From the NCBI RefSeq assembly GCF_022682495.2, contig NC_071392.1, forward strand, positions 54,399,459 through 54,463,458: DNA of 64,000 nt, read 5' to 3'. The first letter of the stretch is position 1; every line of letters begins with the position of its first letter. This stretch comes from Desmodus rotundus. Its lineage: Eukaryota > Chordata > Mammalia > Chiroptera > Phyllostomidae. Below are positions 22,770 to 34,428 of this stretch, one piece after another. Below the pieces are notes generated by a model that was not told the origin of the DNA, made no database searches, and was given only the letters and a program-made list of their open reading frames with translations. A program made the position numbers and the translations under genes.

Positions 22770-24096
22770 GATGTGGTTGAACTTAAAATTCCATCAATAG
22801 ACTCTTATATATATGGTGGAATATATGAATATCATGGTAACTATAAACCAAAAACATCCAAAAATACACAAAAAATGAAAATAAAATTTAATTAGAGCAC
22901 TAAAGAGAACCAAGAAATCAAAAGGAAAAAGATCAAGAGAGGAAAGGAACAGAGAACAAAAAAGAGCAGCAAGAAAAAGTTAACAAAATGGCTATAAGCA
23001 CATACTTATCAGTAATTACTTTAAATATAAATGGACTAAATGCTCTAATCAGAAGACATGGGATAGTCGTATGGATAAAAAAAAACATAACTCATCTATA
23101 TACTGCTTACAAGAAACTCACATTAGATTGAAAGTCATACGTGAACTGAAAGGGAAGAGATGGAAAACATTCCATGCAAACAGAAATGAAAAGAAAACTG
23201 GAGCAGAAATACGCATGTCAAACAAAATAGACTTTAAAACAAAGAATGTAAAAAAAATGCAAAGAAGGACATTACATAATTTTAAAGGTATAAATCCAAG
23301 AAGAGAATATAACAATTGTAAATATCTACATGCCTAACATAGGAGCAATGAAGTATATAAACCTAAATTAATAGCCATAAATGCAAAAACATAGTAATAC
23401 CATAATAGTTGGGGACTTTAATACTACTCTTAACCCAAAGGATACATCATTCAGACAGAAAATTAATGAAGAAATAAGGGCCTTCAGGTCACGCTAGACC
23501 AGTTTGAGTTGATAGGTATTTATAGAATATTTCATTCCAAAACTTCAGATTACACATTTTTCTCAAGTGCATATGCAACATTTTCTAGGATAGATTACAT
23601 ACTATGGCACAAAACAAGCCTCGATAAATTTTTAAAAGTTTGAAATTATATCAAGCACATATTCTAACAACAATCACATGAAATTAGAAATCAACTACTA
23701 AAAGAAAAATAGAAAAATCCCAAATATGTCAAAAATAAACAACATGCTCCTAAAGAACCAATGACTCAAATAAGAAATCAAAAACTACCTCGACACAAAT
23801 GACAATGGAAACACATCCTTACAAAATTTATGAAATGGAGCTAAAACAGTTATAAGAAAAAAGTTTATAACTATACAAGTCTACCTCAAGAAGCAGGAAA
23901 AAAATCCCAAATGAATAACCTAAATTTATACCTTAAGCAACTAGAAGAAGAGGAACAAACAAAACCCAAAGTAAGTAGAAAGAAGGAAATGATAATGATG
24001 AGAGTGGAATAAACAAAATAGAAAATTAAAAAAAAACAATAGAAAAGATAAATGAAACTAAGAACTTGTTATTTGAAAGGATAAACAAAATAGGTA
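22770..24096 (+). mobile_element. Old L1, linker and ORF2 endonuclease part (segment 3 of 5)
   Basis: ORF2 starts near 22990 ('aaaatggctataagcacatac') and the endonuclease region follows to about 23700, then the region before the reverse transcriptase. The longest open piece is 23071-23337. Highly A-rich with many stops. The element is interrupted at 24097. Confidence 0.75.
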
Positions 24097-24299
24097 ATTA
24101 CAGAATAGCCATAGGGATGTAAAGTACAGTATAAGAAATGGAGTAGGCAAAGAATTTATACACATGACCGATGGACATGAACAATGGTGTGGGGATTGCC
24201 TGAGGGAGTTGGGGGCTGGGTGGAGGGGGACAAAGGGAGAAAACTTGGGACAACTGTAATAGCATAACTGATAAACTATAATTAAAAAATAATTAACCA
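24097..24299 (+). mobile_element. L1-like 3' end (HAL1-like tail), 5' truncated
   Basis: It interrupts the ORF2 of the old L1 ('aacaaaatagg' before, 'atgataaacc' after). Its body ('catggacatgaaca', G-rich run, 'gggacaactgtaatagcataac', A-rich tail) matches the 3' end of the ORF1-only element at 26298-27185 rather than that of copies A and B. Confidence 0.65.
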
Positions 24300-25805
24300 A
24301 AAAAATGATAAACCTATATAGTAACACTCATCAGGCAAGCAAAACAGAGATAGCCAAATCAATAAAATCATAAATGAAAGAGAAGATATAACAACCAAAA
24401 CCACAGAAATACAAGGTACTATAAGAAAATACCACAAACATATGCCAACATATTGAACAATCTAGAAAGATTAGAGAAATTTATAGAAACATAGCACCTT
24501 TCAAGACTAAACCAGGAAGAAACAGGGAATCCAAACAAGCAAATTATTAGCAATGAAATTTAAGCAGCAATTGAAAACTTCCAACAAGGACCCAGGATCA
24601 GATGGTTTCATGGATGAATTCTACTAATCATTTAAAGAAGAATTAATACCTGTCCTTCTCATACTATTCAAAAAAGTTAAAGATGAAAGGAATACTTCTA
24701 AACTCATTATATGAGGCCAGTATTACCTCAATACCAAAACCAGGCAAAGACACTACAAAAATAAATAAATAAATAATTACAGGCTAATATCCCTGATGAA
24801 TATAATAAGATGCCAAATTTCTCAACAAAATATTAGCAAAACAGCTTTAACAGTACACCACAATCAAGGATGCAAGGGTAGTTCAAAAGCCACAGAACAA
24901 TTATTGTGATTCATTACATGAACAAAACTAAAGATAAAAACCTTACAATCATATCAATAGATGCAGAAAAATCATTTGACAATATTTAACATCCATTTAA
25001 GATAAAAACTCTCAACAAAATGGTCACAGAAGGACCTTGCTCAACTTGATAAAGACTATATTTGACAACTCCACCGCTAACATCATACTCAATGGTGAAA
25101 ATCTGAAAGCTTTTCTACTAAGATCAGGAACAAGACAAGGATGCCCACTTTTACTGTTAATGTAATATAATATTGGAAATCCTAGCTATAGCAATCAGAA
25201 AAAAAACACACACACACAAATAAATAAAAGACATCCAAACTGGAAAGAAGGAAGTAAAACAGTCACTATTTGCATATGATATAATTCTATAAATTACAAA
25301 CTCCAAATAACCCATCAAAAAATTAATACAATAATAAGAATAATCAATTCACCAAAGTAGCAGTATACATTACTAATACACAGAAATACATTTTGTTCCT
25401 ATATCCTAATAACAAACAATGAAAAGGAACAATAAAGAAAACAATCTCATTTGTAATTGCAAAAAAAGGAATAAAATACCTAGAAATAAATTGAGCAAAG
25501 AAGTGAAAGATCTTCAAAAGTATTAAAGAAAGAAAATTGAAGAGGACACAAATAAATGAAATAATATACATACCATGGATTACGCGAATTAATATCATTA
25601 AAATGATTATACTACCCAAAGCAATCTGCAGACTAAATGTAATCCTTATTAAAATACCAGTGACACACTTCTCAGTTAGAACAAATACTCCTAAAATTTA
25701 TACAGAACCACAAGAAACTACAATAGCCAAAACAACATTGAGAAAAAAGAAGAAAATTAGAGGTATCATGTTCCCTGATTTCAAATTATACTACAAACTA
25801 TTATA
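24300..25805 (+). mobile_element. Old L1, reverse transcriptase part (segment 4 of 5)
   Basis: ORF2 order is kept: 'gatggtttcatggatgaattctac', 'caggaacaagacaagg' (GTRQG region) near 25127, the RT box decayed to FAYD at about 25268-25280, then thumb-region sequence. A CA microsatellite (25207-25220) and many stops show age. Confidence 0.75.
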
Positions 25806-26044
25806 AAGATTTATTTATTTATTTATTTATTTATTCTTAGAGAAAGAGGAAAGGAGGAAAAAGGGAGGGAGAAAGACAGCAAGAGAAATATCCATGTGTG
25901 AAAGAATCATTGATTGGCTCTTTCTCACACACTCCCAATGGAAGACCTGGCCAACAACCCAGGCATGTGCCCTGACCGGGAATTGAACGTGCTACCTTTT
26001 GGTTTTCAGGACATTGCCCAACCCACTGAGCCACACGAGTCAGG
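25806..26044 (-). mobile_element. Ves SINE inserted in old L1
   Basis: Reverse-oriented Ves: (TTTA)n tail at 25806-25832, purine-rich middle, 'gtgccctgaccgggaattgaacgtgc' B-box region, and the tRNA-like head ending 'gagccacacgagtcagg'. A 16-bp exact duplication, actacaaactattata, flanks it (25790-25805 and 26045-26060). The head shows the family's tRNA origin; the copy is not a tRNA gene. Confidence 0.9.
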
Positions 26045-26060
26045 ACTACAAACTATTATA

Positions 26061-26297
26061 ATTAAAACAGTATGGTAAAGGCATAAAAACAGACACAGAG
26101 ACTGATGGAACAGACTAGAGAACCAGACATAAACCCACACTTACATGGTCAGCTAATCAACAACAAAGAAGAATATACACTTGAGTAGCTACATTCTCTG
26201 TAACAAGTCATACTGGGAAAACAGGACAGATACATGCTAAATAAATTAATTAATTAAACTGGAGCATTTTCTCACACCATATGTAAAACTAAATTCA
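26061..26297 (+). mobile_element. Old L1, late ORF2 (segment 5 of 5)
   Basis: Continues from 25805 into the 'ggtaaaggcataaaaacagacac' and 'acaccatatgtaaaactaaattcaa' stretches of ORF2, then stops where the next element begins. No 3' UTR of this L1 is seen. Confidence 0.7.
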
Positions 26298-27185
26298 AGA
26301 GATCCAAAGAAGCAGCACAGTAGATAGAAGTTACACTCACCTCTTCCCAGGACCAAACTGGAATTATAAGTAAATTATAAAACAATCAACTTGAATAAAC
26401 CAACTAAAGACTAGCTGAACAGATGTCCTATAAGCAAAGATTTACAGAGGAAGACCTATGGAGACTGGTAGGAAGGGTAGAAAAATAAAGTTCTGGCCCT
26501 GCACCCACATGTGGTATCTGAGATTCCACAGTTACCTACAAAGGAGTTCCCATAAGACTGTCAGCTGATTTCTCCAAAGAGACCTTACAGGCAAGAAGGG
26601 ACTGGAAAGTAGTATTTGAACTCATGAAAGCCAAGGACCTACGTCCAAGATTACTGTATCCAGCAAAGCTATCATTTAGAATGGAAGGGAAGATAAAGTG
26701 CTTCTCAGATAAGGTCAAATTCAAGGAGTTCATCATCACCAAGCCCTTATTATATGAAATATTAAAGGGATTTATCTAAGAAAAAGAAGAAAAATATGCA
26801 CAGTAAAAATGACAGCAAACTCACAGCTATTAACAACCACACCTAAAACAAGAACAAAAGCAAACTAAGCCAACAACTAGAACAGGAACAGAACCACAGA
26901 AATGGACATCACATGGAGGGTTATCAATAGGGGAGTAGGAGGGGGAGAGAAGGGGAAAAGGTACAGAGAACAAGTAGCACAAATGGTAGGTAGAAAATAG
27001 ACAGGGGGAGGGTAAGAATAGTATAGGAAATGTAGAAGCCAAAGAACTTATAAGTATGACCCATGGACATGAACTATAGGGGGAGAATGTTGAAGGGAGG
27101 GAGTGGGCAGAATGGAGTGGAGTGAAGGGGGGAAATGGGACAACTGTAATAACATAATAAATATATTAAATAAATAAATAAATGA
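26298..27185 (+). mobile_element. ORF1-only L1-like element (HAL1-like)
   Basis: An L1-type 5' UTR ('gatccaaagaagcagcacag' then 'cccacatgtggtatctgag') is followed directly by the ORF1 C-terminal region (26541-26779) and then by a purine-rich 3' UTR and an A-rich tail at about 27140-27185. There is no ORF2 between ORF1 and the tail. That is the layout of half-L1 (HAL1) elements. Much of ORF1's N-terminal half is also missing, so this is an internally deleted form. Confidence 0.6.
26541..26779 (+). pseudogene. ORF1 C-terminal domain, frame still open
   Basis: About 79 codons read without a stop: KGVPIRLSADFSKETLQARR, then a tract with 'LRPRLLYPAKLS', ending at the TAA of 26777-26779. This is the nucleic-acid-binding C-terminal domain of L1-type ORF1p. 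There is no start codon and no N-terminal coiled coil, so it is a fragment. The open frame suggests the element is younger than the L1 around it. Confidence 0.65.
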
Positions 27186-28562
27186 CCAAAAAATGATAAA
27201 ATACCTAGGAATAAATTGAGCCAAAGAGGAAAAAGACCTGTACCCAGAAAATAATAAGACACTGAAGAAAGAAATTGAAAGATACAAATAAATGGAAGCA
27301 TATGCTGTGCTCATGGATAGGAAAAATTAACATCATTAAAATGTTCATACATACCTAAATCCAGTCTATAGATTCAATGAAATTCTTATCAAAAATCAAT
27401 GATGTATTACACAGAACTATAATATACAATCCAAAAATTTGTATGGAACTACTAAAGACAACCAATACACATAGCAATCTTGAGAAGAACAAGGTATAAT
27501 ACTTGAAGGTGTAATACTACTTGATATCAAAGTACTACAAGGCTGTAGTATTTAAAACACCATGGTACTGGCATAGAAACATACACATAGATCAATGAAA
27601 CAGAATAGAGACATCAGAAATAAACACATACTTATCTGGTCAATTAATATTTGACACAGGAAGCAATGACATACAATGGGATAAAGACGGTCTATTCAAT
27701 AAATGGTGTTGGAAAAAAAGATAAATGCAAACAGAAAAGTAGACCATCTTTCTACACCACATACAAGAATAAACTAAAATATCTTAAAGGCCTACATGAC
27801 ATACTCAAAACCATAAGGGTCCTAGAAAAATAATAAGTAGCAAAATCTCTGACATTTCTTTTATCAATATTTTTTCTGGTGTATCTCCTCAGGCAAAGGA
27901 ATCAAAAGGGAAAAAAATGAGACTACATCAAACTAAAATGTTTTTTCACAGAAAAGTAAACCATCAACAAAACCGCCAAACAACCTACTGAATTGGCAAA
28001 AATATACACCAATGATACAGCTGATAAGGGTTTAATATCCAAAATTTATAAAGAACTCATATAACTCAACACAAAAAATGAGCTTACAAAACAAACAAAC
28101 AAAAAACAATTCAATGGAACAAATGGAAGACCTGAGTAGAAACTCTTCCAAAGAGAACACACAAATGGCCAATAAACATATGAAAAGATGCTCAATGTCA
28201 TTATTCATCAGAGAAATGCAAATTAAAACTACAGTGAAATATCACCTCATACGTGTCAGAATGGCTATCATCAATAAGTACACACACACACAAACCATGT
28301 ATTGTCAAGGATATGGAGAAAAGAGAACCCTCATGTACTGTCAGTGGGAATGCAGACTGGTGCGGCTACTATGGAAAACACTATTAAGGTTCCTCAAAAA
28401 ATTAAAAATGGGACTGCCTTATGATCCAGTGTTTTCAGTTTTAGGTGTATGTGTGAAGAAACTCAAAGCAGTAATTTGAAAGAATGTAACTACCCCTATG
28501 TTCATTGCAGCATTATTTATAATAGCCAAAACATAAGAGCAACCCAAGTGCCTACCAGTAAG
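27186..28562 (+). mobile_element. Old L1 fragment, ORF2 3' half
   Basis: Begins within the RT thumb region ('aaaatacctaggaataaattgagcc') and runs to the end of ORF2, including a cysteine-rich region at 28300-28360 (CQGYGEKRTLMYCQWEC, first spacer Cys lost). It overlaps in L1 coordinates with 25465-26297, so it is a different copy. Ends at a TG/TA microsatellite. Confidence 0.75.
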
Positions 28563-28714
28563 TTATATGTGTGTGTATAAATGTGTATATGTATATACAC
28601 ACACACATATGTGTGTGTGTGGGAAATATATGTATATATGTAAGGGAATTATATATATTATGTGTGTGTGAGAAATATATATATATATATATGTAAGGGA
28701 ATTATATATACATA
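28563..28714. repeat. (TG)n/(TA)n microsatellite with internal duplication
   Basis: Alternating TG, CA and TA runs. The segment 'atgtaagggaattatatata' occurs twice about 70 bp apart, so part of the tract has been duplicated. Confidence 0.85.
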
Positions 28715-28981
28715 ATTGTAAGGCCTGAACCCATAAAAGTCCTCAAAGAAGACATAGGTTATAAACCATTTCATATCAATCTCAGCAATATCTTTTTGGA
28801 CATGTCTTCTTGAGCAAGAAAAACAAAAACAAAAATAAACAAATAGGACTTCATCAAAATAAAAATCTTCTGTATAGTGAAGAAAACTATCATGTTAAAA
28901 AAGAGAGAGAAAAAGACAGCCTACTGAACAGGAGAATATAGTCTCAAATGGTATATCAGATAAGGGGTGATAGCCAAAATA
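28715..28981 (+). mobile_element. Old L1 fragment, late ORF2
   Basis: 'cccataaaagtcctcaaagaagacat' and 'gagcaagaaaaacaaaaac' match the late-ORF2 region already seen at about 27780-27960. The overlap means a third L1 piece or a local duplication across the microsatellite. Cut at 28981 by a DNA transposon and resumed at 29191. Confidence 0.7.
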
Positions 28982-29190
28982 CAGGGTTTGGCAAAAATAA
29001 CATGCCTTTTTAATTACAAAATCTTTCATTACAAAATCATAAGCGTGTAGTTCTGTAACATAACAATATGACACTCAAGCACAACATATGGAATTTTAGG
29101 CAGAATGCTCAAATTAAAACTATAAATATTACACTCATATTATTACCCTACCAACCACACTGAATCAGGCATTGGTTCTACTGGACCCTG
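28982..29190. mobile_element. 209-bp TA-flanked non-autonomous DNA transposon
   Basis: The element starts cagggt and ends accctg, flanked by TA on both sides. The old L1 reads through cleanly when it is removed ('agccaaaata' joined to 'taagtaac'). TA duplication and short inverted ends fit the Tc1/mariner superfamily. No coding capacity. Family not recognised. Confidence 0.7.
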
Positions 29191-30155
29191 TATATAAGTA
29201 ACTAATACAAAATAGTTAGAAAAAATAAATCCCATTAAAAATGGGCAGAAGACATGAATAAACATTTCTTTAAAAAAGACAATTGTAACTGAATAAAATA
29301 AATAAATAAATAAAATATATGCAAAAATTCTGAGTTAAATATTGATAAACTAAATTGCAGTAATGCATTCAACAGTTAATGGATCTCAACCAAATAAACT
29401 TTATTCTAATAATGTAACTACTATACAAAACTATACAAAATTCAACAAATTTCACTTGTTGGTAAGGATGTGAAGAAATGGGAACTCTTGTGCACTGTTG
29501 GTACTGTTAATTGGTGCAGCAACTATGGAAAACAGTATAATTACTCAAAAAATTAAAAATAAATTTACCATATGATCCAGCAATTTCACTTTTGGGTATC
29601 TATCTAAAGAAAACAAAAACACTAATTTGAAAAGATATAAACACCTATGTTCATTGCAGCATAATTTACAGTAGGCAAGATTTGGAAGCAAACTAGGTTT
29701 CCACTTATAAATAGATAGATAAATAAAAAGTGATACACACACACTAGAATATTATGCAATGATATAAAAGAATGAAATCTTGCCATTTATGTTGACATGG
29801 ATGAACCTAGAGGGTATTATGGTAAGTGAAATAAGTCAAAGAAAGGCAAAAACTGTATGATTTCACTTATATGTGGAATCTAAAAAATAAATGAACAAAC
29901 AGAAACAATCTCATAGATACAGATAACAATTTGGTGGTCACCACATTTCAGATGGATTGGGAAATAGATGCAAAAGGTGAAGGGGAATATAGCCAATAAT
30001 ATTGTCATAAGTTTGTTTAGTGACAGATGATTACTAGTATTGGTATGATATTGTAAAGTATAAAAATTTCAAATCACTGCATTGTATACCTCAAACTAAT
30101 ATAACTAATATACTATTATCTACCAACTATTTAAATAAAAATAAAATAAAATGAA
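29191..30155 (+). mobile_element. Old L1, end of ORF2 and 3' UTR
   Basis: Late ORF2 ('gttcattgcagcataatttac', 'gttgacatggatgaacctagag') and an old-type L1 3' UTR ending 'cctcaaactaatataac'. The stretch 29280-29445 is out of order: it resembles the RT region ('aaattctgagttaaatattgataaac') rather than the expected late ORF2, and follows a short L1-tail-like piece at 29279-29318. Confidence 0.7.
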
Positions 30156-31563
30156 TCTATGAACTATTATATGACAATACTTTTTGAAATCTTGTTAAAT
30201 ATGTATTTTTCTCTATCACAAAATTGCCAACATTACATAAGAAAAGATAGAAAATCCATTAAATAAATGGAAATACAATTTAGCCTCTATTAGATGGTAC
30301 TTTACAAATGTTTTTATTCAAGCAATTTAAAAAAACACATATTAGGGAAAATTTCTCAATTATTTTACATGGCTTATATTACTTTGATACCAACAGGTAA
30401 AGTTAATATAAGGAAACAAAATGTAAAATTATAATACATGTAAAATCCTACATATTAGCTTATTAAATATATATTATATTCTGTGTAATATATTTGTAGA
30501 CACATATTACAAATTTTATATATTTACATACAAATATTGCAAAATACCATGTTGAAGTTTATCCCAAGAATGCATGTTAAATTGCAGATTTGCAGATTTC
30601 TGGAGAATCTAATAGCTCTTAATTGGATCTAGGATTCTTGATATCTAACTAGAATGCCACAATATTTTGATGCAGGTGGTTCTGGGTTCATACTCTGATA
30701 ACTACCATTTTAGTGCACTAGAAGTAAACTTTTTAAGCAGGAATAATATCAATAACAAAATAAGTTGTTATTATATTAATTCAACTGCTCTAAAAATGCA
30801 ATAATATTTGAAATGTGAATAGAAGCATAAATATCAGAAAGAAAAAGATCATATATCACTTATCATAGCATACAAAGAAAATTTTGCAAGTTCAGCCTTA
30901 TTAAACATGCTCTGCTCTTTGTTCCACAAAAAGCAGAGGAAGAGGACCCTGACAGAGGCATGGGCTGGGTTCAGCAAAGAGTTTCTAGAGTTAGTTGGCA
31001 TAATGTAATATTCAAAATAATGTAAGGAATTTGATCTTTCTTCTAGAAAGCTTTTTTATTACAGATCTTGAGAGTGGCTGGCAAACAGAGCAGACGTTCA
31101 AAAAAGCAGGCCCATAATATCATGGTTCTGATTCTATGTAGTTCCCGAGCAACAGCAGTAAGCAGGGTATAGTAAGCAGTATTCTAAAAACTATGAATTA
31201 AAAGCACCTACGGCACTTGTTGAAACACAGAGTAAAGGCCCCACTACGTCACAATTGCTACTATTGGGAGCCAGGGATCTGTATACACTCATGGAATCCT
31301 TATGAACTTAAAATTGACTAATTAGTGCTAGAGAAAGCAACTAGTTTGTATTTAATTGTTGGTATTCAGTATAGCGGGAGGCTGAAATAGATATTTAAAA
31401 TCAGTATTGGCACATAGTATTCAGTAATTCAGTATTTTCTGTTGTGTGTGCGTGTGTGTGTGTGGAAGGAGTTGGTTCCACAGAAAAACAGAAATGCAAT
31501 GTCAAAAACCATTGAGCAAATTGAAGTTTCCAGGGTGCATGTGGGGAAGATGTTTTGTGTAGA
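30156..31563. other. Unique DNA with possible MER5-type relics
   Basis: Mostly unrecognised A+T-rich sequence. The stretches at about 30600-30720 and 31190-31300 faintly resemble old MER5-group hAT elements. A (GT)n tract lies at 31440-31464. No gene seen. Confidence 0.4.
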
Positions 31564-31799
31564 GCCCTGACCAGTGTGGCTCAGTTGGTTGTGTACCATC
31601 CCACAAAGTGAAACATCACCTGTTTGATTCCTAGTCAGGGCACCTCTCTGGGTTGCAGGTTTGGTCCCTGGTTGGTATGCATATGAGAGGTATCAATTGA
31701 TGTTTGTCTCTCACATAGATGTTTCTCTCCCTCTCTTTCTCCTTCCCTTCCCATCTCTCTAAAAAGTAAATAAATAAACTCTTTAAAAGAAACAAAAGG
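31564..31799 (+). mobile_element. Ves SINE
   Basis: Starts 'gccctgaccagtgtggctc', with a degraded B-box ('ttgattcctagtcagggc'), a pyrimidine-rich (CTCTTTCTCC) middle and an A-rich tail. The 13-bp exact duplication tgttttgtgtaga at 31551-31563 and 31800-31812 fixes its ends. Confidence 0.9.
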
Positions 31800-32192
31800 T
31801 GTTTTGTGTAGAAAGTATGGGATGGAAAACTGTCTTATGTTGTTATTCTTAATAAGCTTTGTTTAGTTTGTATATGTGTTTTTTGTTTGCTTGTGTGTGA
31901 TGGGAGTCTCTGGGAGAATCATATGTAGCAGGTATGTTTGTAGATGGGAGGAAAATGATGAGAGCTTTGTCACTGGTGAATAAAAGAATGAGAAAAACAG
32001 TGTAAGTGTAAGAAGAGGCCAAGAAATATGATGCCTAATGTATCATTGAGGTCAGTATTAAGTGACTAACCAGGGAGTCCCAGTTGGACAAGTGGAATTA
32101 CTGTCAGGGGACATTAAAAATAAGTAAGCGGAGAACTCACTAAAAGCAAAAAGATAAGTCACAAAATGTTGATAAAAGAGTTGTGTGGTCTA

Positions 32193-32723
32193 TGGGTTGG
32201 CCAAATTGTTTGTTTGTTTGTTTGTTCGTTTTTTCATAAGATGGCTCCAGTAGTGCTTAGTTGTCTTTAGCTTCATTTGAAACAATTTTGTCATATCAGC
32301 ATGCATTTAAAAAAGACATCAAAATTGGTGAATTTTTATGCAGCCATTTTAATATTGAAGATAGAAGAAAATAAACAATATTTTTGGCATATTATGCTTT
32401 ACTATTTCAAGAAAGGTAAAAATGCAACTGAAACACTCCTAACTGTAGTGTATGGAGAAGGTGCTGTGACTGATAAATGTGTCAAAAGTGTTTTTGAAGT
32501 TTTGTGCTGGAGAGTTCTCACTGGACAATGTTCCATGGTAGGGTTGACAAGTTGTGGTTGATAGTGATCAAATCGAGACATTAATTAAGAACAATCAACA
32601 TTATACGACACAGGAGATAGCTGATGTACTCAAAATATCCAAGTCAATAAAGTTATTGGTGAAAATGAAAAATATGTCCTTTATTTTACAAAAAAAAATA
32701 AAGGGAGTGTTTGGCAAACCCAA
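32193..32723 (+). mobile_element. Mariner family 1, internally deleted copy
   Basis: TA flanks an element with ends 'tgggttggccaa' and 'ttggcaaacccaa' (inverted). The interior keeps the start of a transposase-like gene, with the DNA-binding segment 'VYGEGAVTDKCVK' in the frame 32277-32561, and a later piece 'EIADVLKISKSIKLLV'-like near 32610-32660. The catalytic part is missing (531 bp against about 1.3 kb for a full mariner). A GTTT repeat has grown next to the left end. A sister copy is at 44277-44834. Confidence 0.75.
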
Positions 32724-32725
32724 TA

Positions 32726-34074
32726 TATAATTCATGCTCAGAGATGATACCAATGTTTGAGATATTGAAGGAGATCAAATTAATAATGCATAATTAGTCT
32801 TGCAAAAAAAGAACTAAAAAGGTGAGGTGACAGAATTTGCAGGGAGAAGGAACCTACTGGGAAAGACTAATCAGAGAAGGCCTCTTTAAGTTGGTGGCGT
32901 CTAAGCAGAGAACTGATTGAAGAAGGAGCAGTTAGACAAAGCATGTTCCATGCATATGGAAGTCCTCATGGAAGGAAAGAGGTTGTGAATTTAAAGAAAT
33001 CATAAGAGGTAAGAATGGCTTCAGCCCAGTGGAGAGGGAGATAGTTGGAGCCAGGTTGCAGAGAGCCTTTTTGACACATGATTCCCAATTTGGTCACTGA
33101 GAAAAACCTGAGCTCTTAAGGGTTTGGTATACTTTGTATGTTTTGGCCCTGTGAAAAAATGACCACTTAACTATAAGCTAAGAAGTACTTTTCCTACTAA
33201 TCTTAGGTTTTTAACATAAGCAAAGACTGCTGCTTTTTTTGGTCTTGTTTTGTGTTGTTTCTCCCTCTACATTTAAAGCATAAAGCTTTAAGTGACTTAC
33301 TACTATGTCTAATAAAAACTTATGTATGCTGGGGAGTATAATGCTGTTCTGGTTAGATTTACTGTGGTTTAACACAGATGGGAAAGTATTTTAAGAAGCT
33401 TAGCTATTTTGTTAAATGTTTATGACTTGGAAATTCCCAGCCTTTTAGGATTATCCAAATGTGTTGACATTGATGGTAAATTGAAGGGAAATTAGCCAAA
33501 AATATTTGTGTAATTAACCAGTGAGGTCTAATAATAGCTGTCAGGTTGGTGTGTAAAGTGTCAGGGCTACTTATTTGTTGCATAGAGATATGTTCATATT
33601 ATTTCCCTTTGAAATTTAGATTTTCCAAGTCTTTGCTACCACTTTCTGGAGAGACATTGAATGAGGTGTCAGAACATAAATCTCAACCTCTCTTCTTTCT
33701 AAAAAGGAAAAAAAGAGTAGCCTACTAATTCCATTTCCCCAGAAGTCTGAAGTCTGACTCTTCTAAACTTCTCTTCTGTACTTCTTACAAGATACAGAAG
33801 GGAACTCATTTCACTTCTGACTCAATGGTCTGGAGAGATGATGTTTGAGTTTCATGATGGTTTTTAATCTCTTGGGCTAATGGTTTTATAATTCAGCAAT
33901 TATATATCATCCTTGTTGAAGTAACTGTAGCAGCTAGTTATATAAAATTGTAATAATTGTCAGACAAAAATGGTAATATTTAGAAAATTATTACAGGAAC
34001 TCCTACAGAGAGTAACAGACAAGGAGAAATAATACTGTCATTGAGGGGATATTACTTCAGATATTTCACCAGAT
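32726..34074. other. Unique DNA, no feature recognised
   Basis: No repeat or gene identified by eye. The small open frame at 33546-33728 has no motif. Confidence 0.45.
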
Positions 34075-34245
34075 ATTTTACATACAATTGCACTCATTAT
34101 TGACAAACAGTAATATGTGTATACTATCTTTCATTATAAATTTGTTTGACATATAAGAAAATAGGTTCACAAGATCTTAGGCTGCATTAGGAAGCATTCA
34201 TTTAGATCTGGATATTTTAGACTCTAAAGTCTGTGCTCTTTTCTT
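34075..34245 (+). mobile_element. Probable MIR SINE relic
   Basis: 'cattataaatttgtttgacatataagaaaataggttcacaagatctt' and 'agactctaaagtctgtgctct' keep the spacing of the MIR core and its 3' part, though strongly diverged. Confidence 0.5.
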
Positions 34246-34366
34246 GTTTTGCTTAACATTGACTTACCATAACTATTACCCCAGTGAAAATATTCTCATA
34301 GTCATTCTCACTTATGTACTAGGCACACTGGTTGGCAGAAAACTGTATTTTCTGTTTTAAAAAAAT

Positions 34367-34428
34367 TGAAGAAGAAGAAGAAGAAGATGATGATGATGAT
34401 GATGATGATGATGATAATGATGTGTTGA
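34367..34428. repeat. (GAA)n(GAT)n compound microsatellite
   Basis: About six GAA units pass directly into about ten GAT units, ending in imperfect copies. The pattern suggests a point change in one unit followed by spread of the new unit. Confidence 0.9.

Noticed and set aside
28563..28714. CRISPR-like or regularly spaced repeats
   Set aside because: It is an ordinary TG/TA microsatellite with one internal duplication and no spacers.
34367..34428. Coding acidic repeat (Glu/Asp) from the GAA/GAT tract
   Set aside because: No open frame of useful length around it; it is a microsatellite.
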